Positions 5,436-6,053 of a stretch of DNA of 6,053 bases are shown one piece after another. The number at the start of each line of letters is the position of its first letter. The stretch's first letter is position 1. The notes under the pieces are model-generated. The model had not been told where the DNA came from. It saw only the letters and a program-made list of their open reading frames with translations, and did no database searches. The stretch is from contig JAQVBN010000037.1 in assembly GCA_028690275.1 (NCBI GenBank), positions 1-6,053 of the forward strand, given 5' to 3'. The translations under genes were made by a program, and so were the position numbers. Source of the DNA: Minisyncoccota bacterium. Its GTDB lineage: Bacteria > Patescibacteriota > Minisyncoccia > Minisyncoccales > Minisyncoccaceae.

Positions 5436-6053
5436 AATTTTTTATATTTTCAAAAATATTATTATTATCTTTGTAGTCATAACTCTTTTGTTTTATTTTT
5501 TCGAAATTAGCAAAAACATTGGTTGGAATTTTTCGACATTGACTAGCAAAAGTATTGTGAATAATTTTTAAATATTTATCATTAGGATAATATTGTCCGA
5601 TTGCTCCAATTTCATGATTAATATTGGCTCTTACTTCCCTATTTTTGTGTCCAGACCCATCAATACTAATATTTTGACCGTCACTAGAAATTACATAATA
5701 TTCTTCTCCAGACAATAAATCCTCTAATGACTGTTCTTGGTGCGCCATTTTATTAATAAAAATAACCATCGTCCTATTTCCGTCGTATTGTCTAAACTTA
5801 TGCCTACAATCTTGAAGATGATCATGAAAATTAGGAGTATTTGTAAACCAATAAGCTGCCGCTTCACCTCTTACTAATTTGTTCCCTATCTCTTCGGCCT
5901 GTTTTTTTAATATATTGTTCAAGAATAAAACTTTAACTTCTATTAAAATATTATTATTTAGTTCTTTTATGTCAGGTTTTTTCTTTTCAGTGTCTTTTTC
6001 TTGTTTTTCAAAATCAACACAGTTTAAACCAAGATTATTAAGAAAAAGCATTA
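5428..6053 (-). CDS. PD-(D/E)XK nuclease-fold protein (probably N-terminally cut by window edge)
   Basis: The visible frame gives 207 residues from an ATG at 6049-6051, but this lies two bases from the window end and the true start may be outside. Near the N-terminus, KKKPDIKELNNNILIEVKV supplies D27 and E38-V-K40 with spacing typical of the PD-(D/E)XK core that binds metal and cuts DNA in restriction-type enzymes. Later stretches, a VIFIN strand (96-100), EIGAIGQYY (147-155) and YLKIIHNTFA (160-169), resemble the second half of small restriction-endonuclease-like proteins. The helix before the core expected in this fold is only partly present (FLNNLGLN), which supports truncation at the edge. 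Catalytic activity is an inference from the motif. The gene ends in TGA overlapping the start of the downstream membrane-protein gene. Confidence 0.65.
   Translation of the reverse strand, partial: MLFLNNLGLNCVDFEKQEKDTEKKKPDIKELNNNILIEVKVLFLNNILKKQAEEIGNKLVRGEAAAYWFTNTPNFHDHLQDCRHKFRQYDGNRTMVIFINKMAHQEQSLEDLLSGEEYYVISSDGQNISIDGSGHKNREVRANINHEIGAIGQYYPNDKYLKIIHNTFASQCRKIPTNVFANFEKIKQKSYDYKDNNNIFENIKNYE

Noticed and set aside
1..6053. CRISPR array, rRNA or replication origin
   Set aside because: No regularly spaced repeats, rRNA-like blocks or clustered DnaA-box patterns were seen.

Overview
The window is an AT-rich bacterial segment in which every complete gene lies on the minus strand. Stop codons include TGA, so the code is standard. 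None of the starts I examined has a clear Shine-Dalgarno motif. The promoters I can see are canonical sigma70-like. The thioredoxin-fold protein with a CPYG site and the short membrane protein with CPVC look like types I associate with Candidate Phyla Radiation (Patescibacteria) genomes. That assignment is an inference from style, not proof.

Right to left, which is the direction of transcription: (1) 6053-4875 holds a probable PD-(D/E)XK nuclease-fold protein, cut by the window edge. It overlaps by 8 bases a protein with about three membrane segments, so the two are probably translated together. (2) 4752-4369 encodes a small two-pass membrane protein with four cysteines in its loop, and an AT-rich terminator candidate follows. 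(3) 4297-2818 encodes a membrane-anchored thioredoxin-fold (DsbA-like) protein and, 19 bases downstream, a polytopic membrane protein with a CPVC motif at the outer face. This is a plausible extracytoplasmic thiol-redox pair. (4) 2784-481 is a compact metal-resistance operon. It has a consensus promoter packed with palindromic operators, an ArsR-family repressor with CmtR-like cysteines, and a CadA/ZntA-type Zn/Cd/Pb-exporting P-type ATPase. The repressor probably releases the promoter when Cd, Pb or Zn binds, which switches on the exporter.

The left 480 bases hold no complete gene. Bases 1-104 are the right end of an insertion sequence (IS3/IS481-like transposase C-terminus plus terminal repeat). 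It abuts a very short remnant reading frame on the minus strand that sits behind a near-consensus promoter (177-204), which suggests the insertion split a gene. Bases 205-480 contain hairpins that could end the metal-resistance transcript, and a locally GC-richer stretch without a convincing gene.

The least-described parts are the nuclease/membrane pair at the right edge and the thiol-redox pair in the middle.
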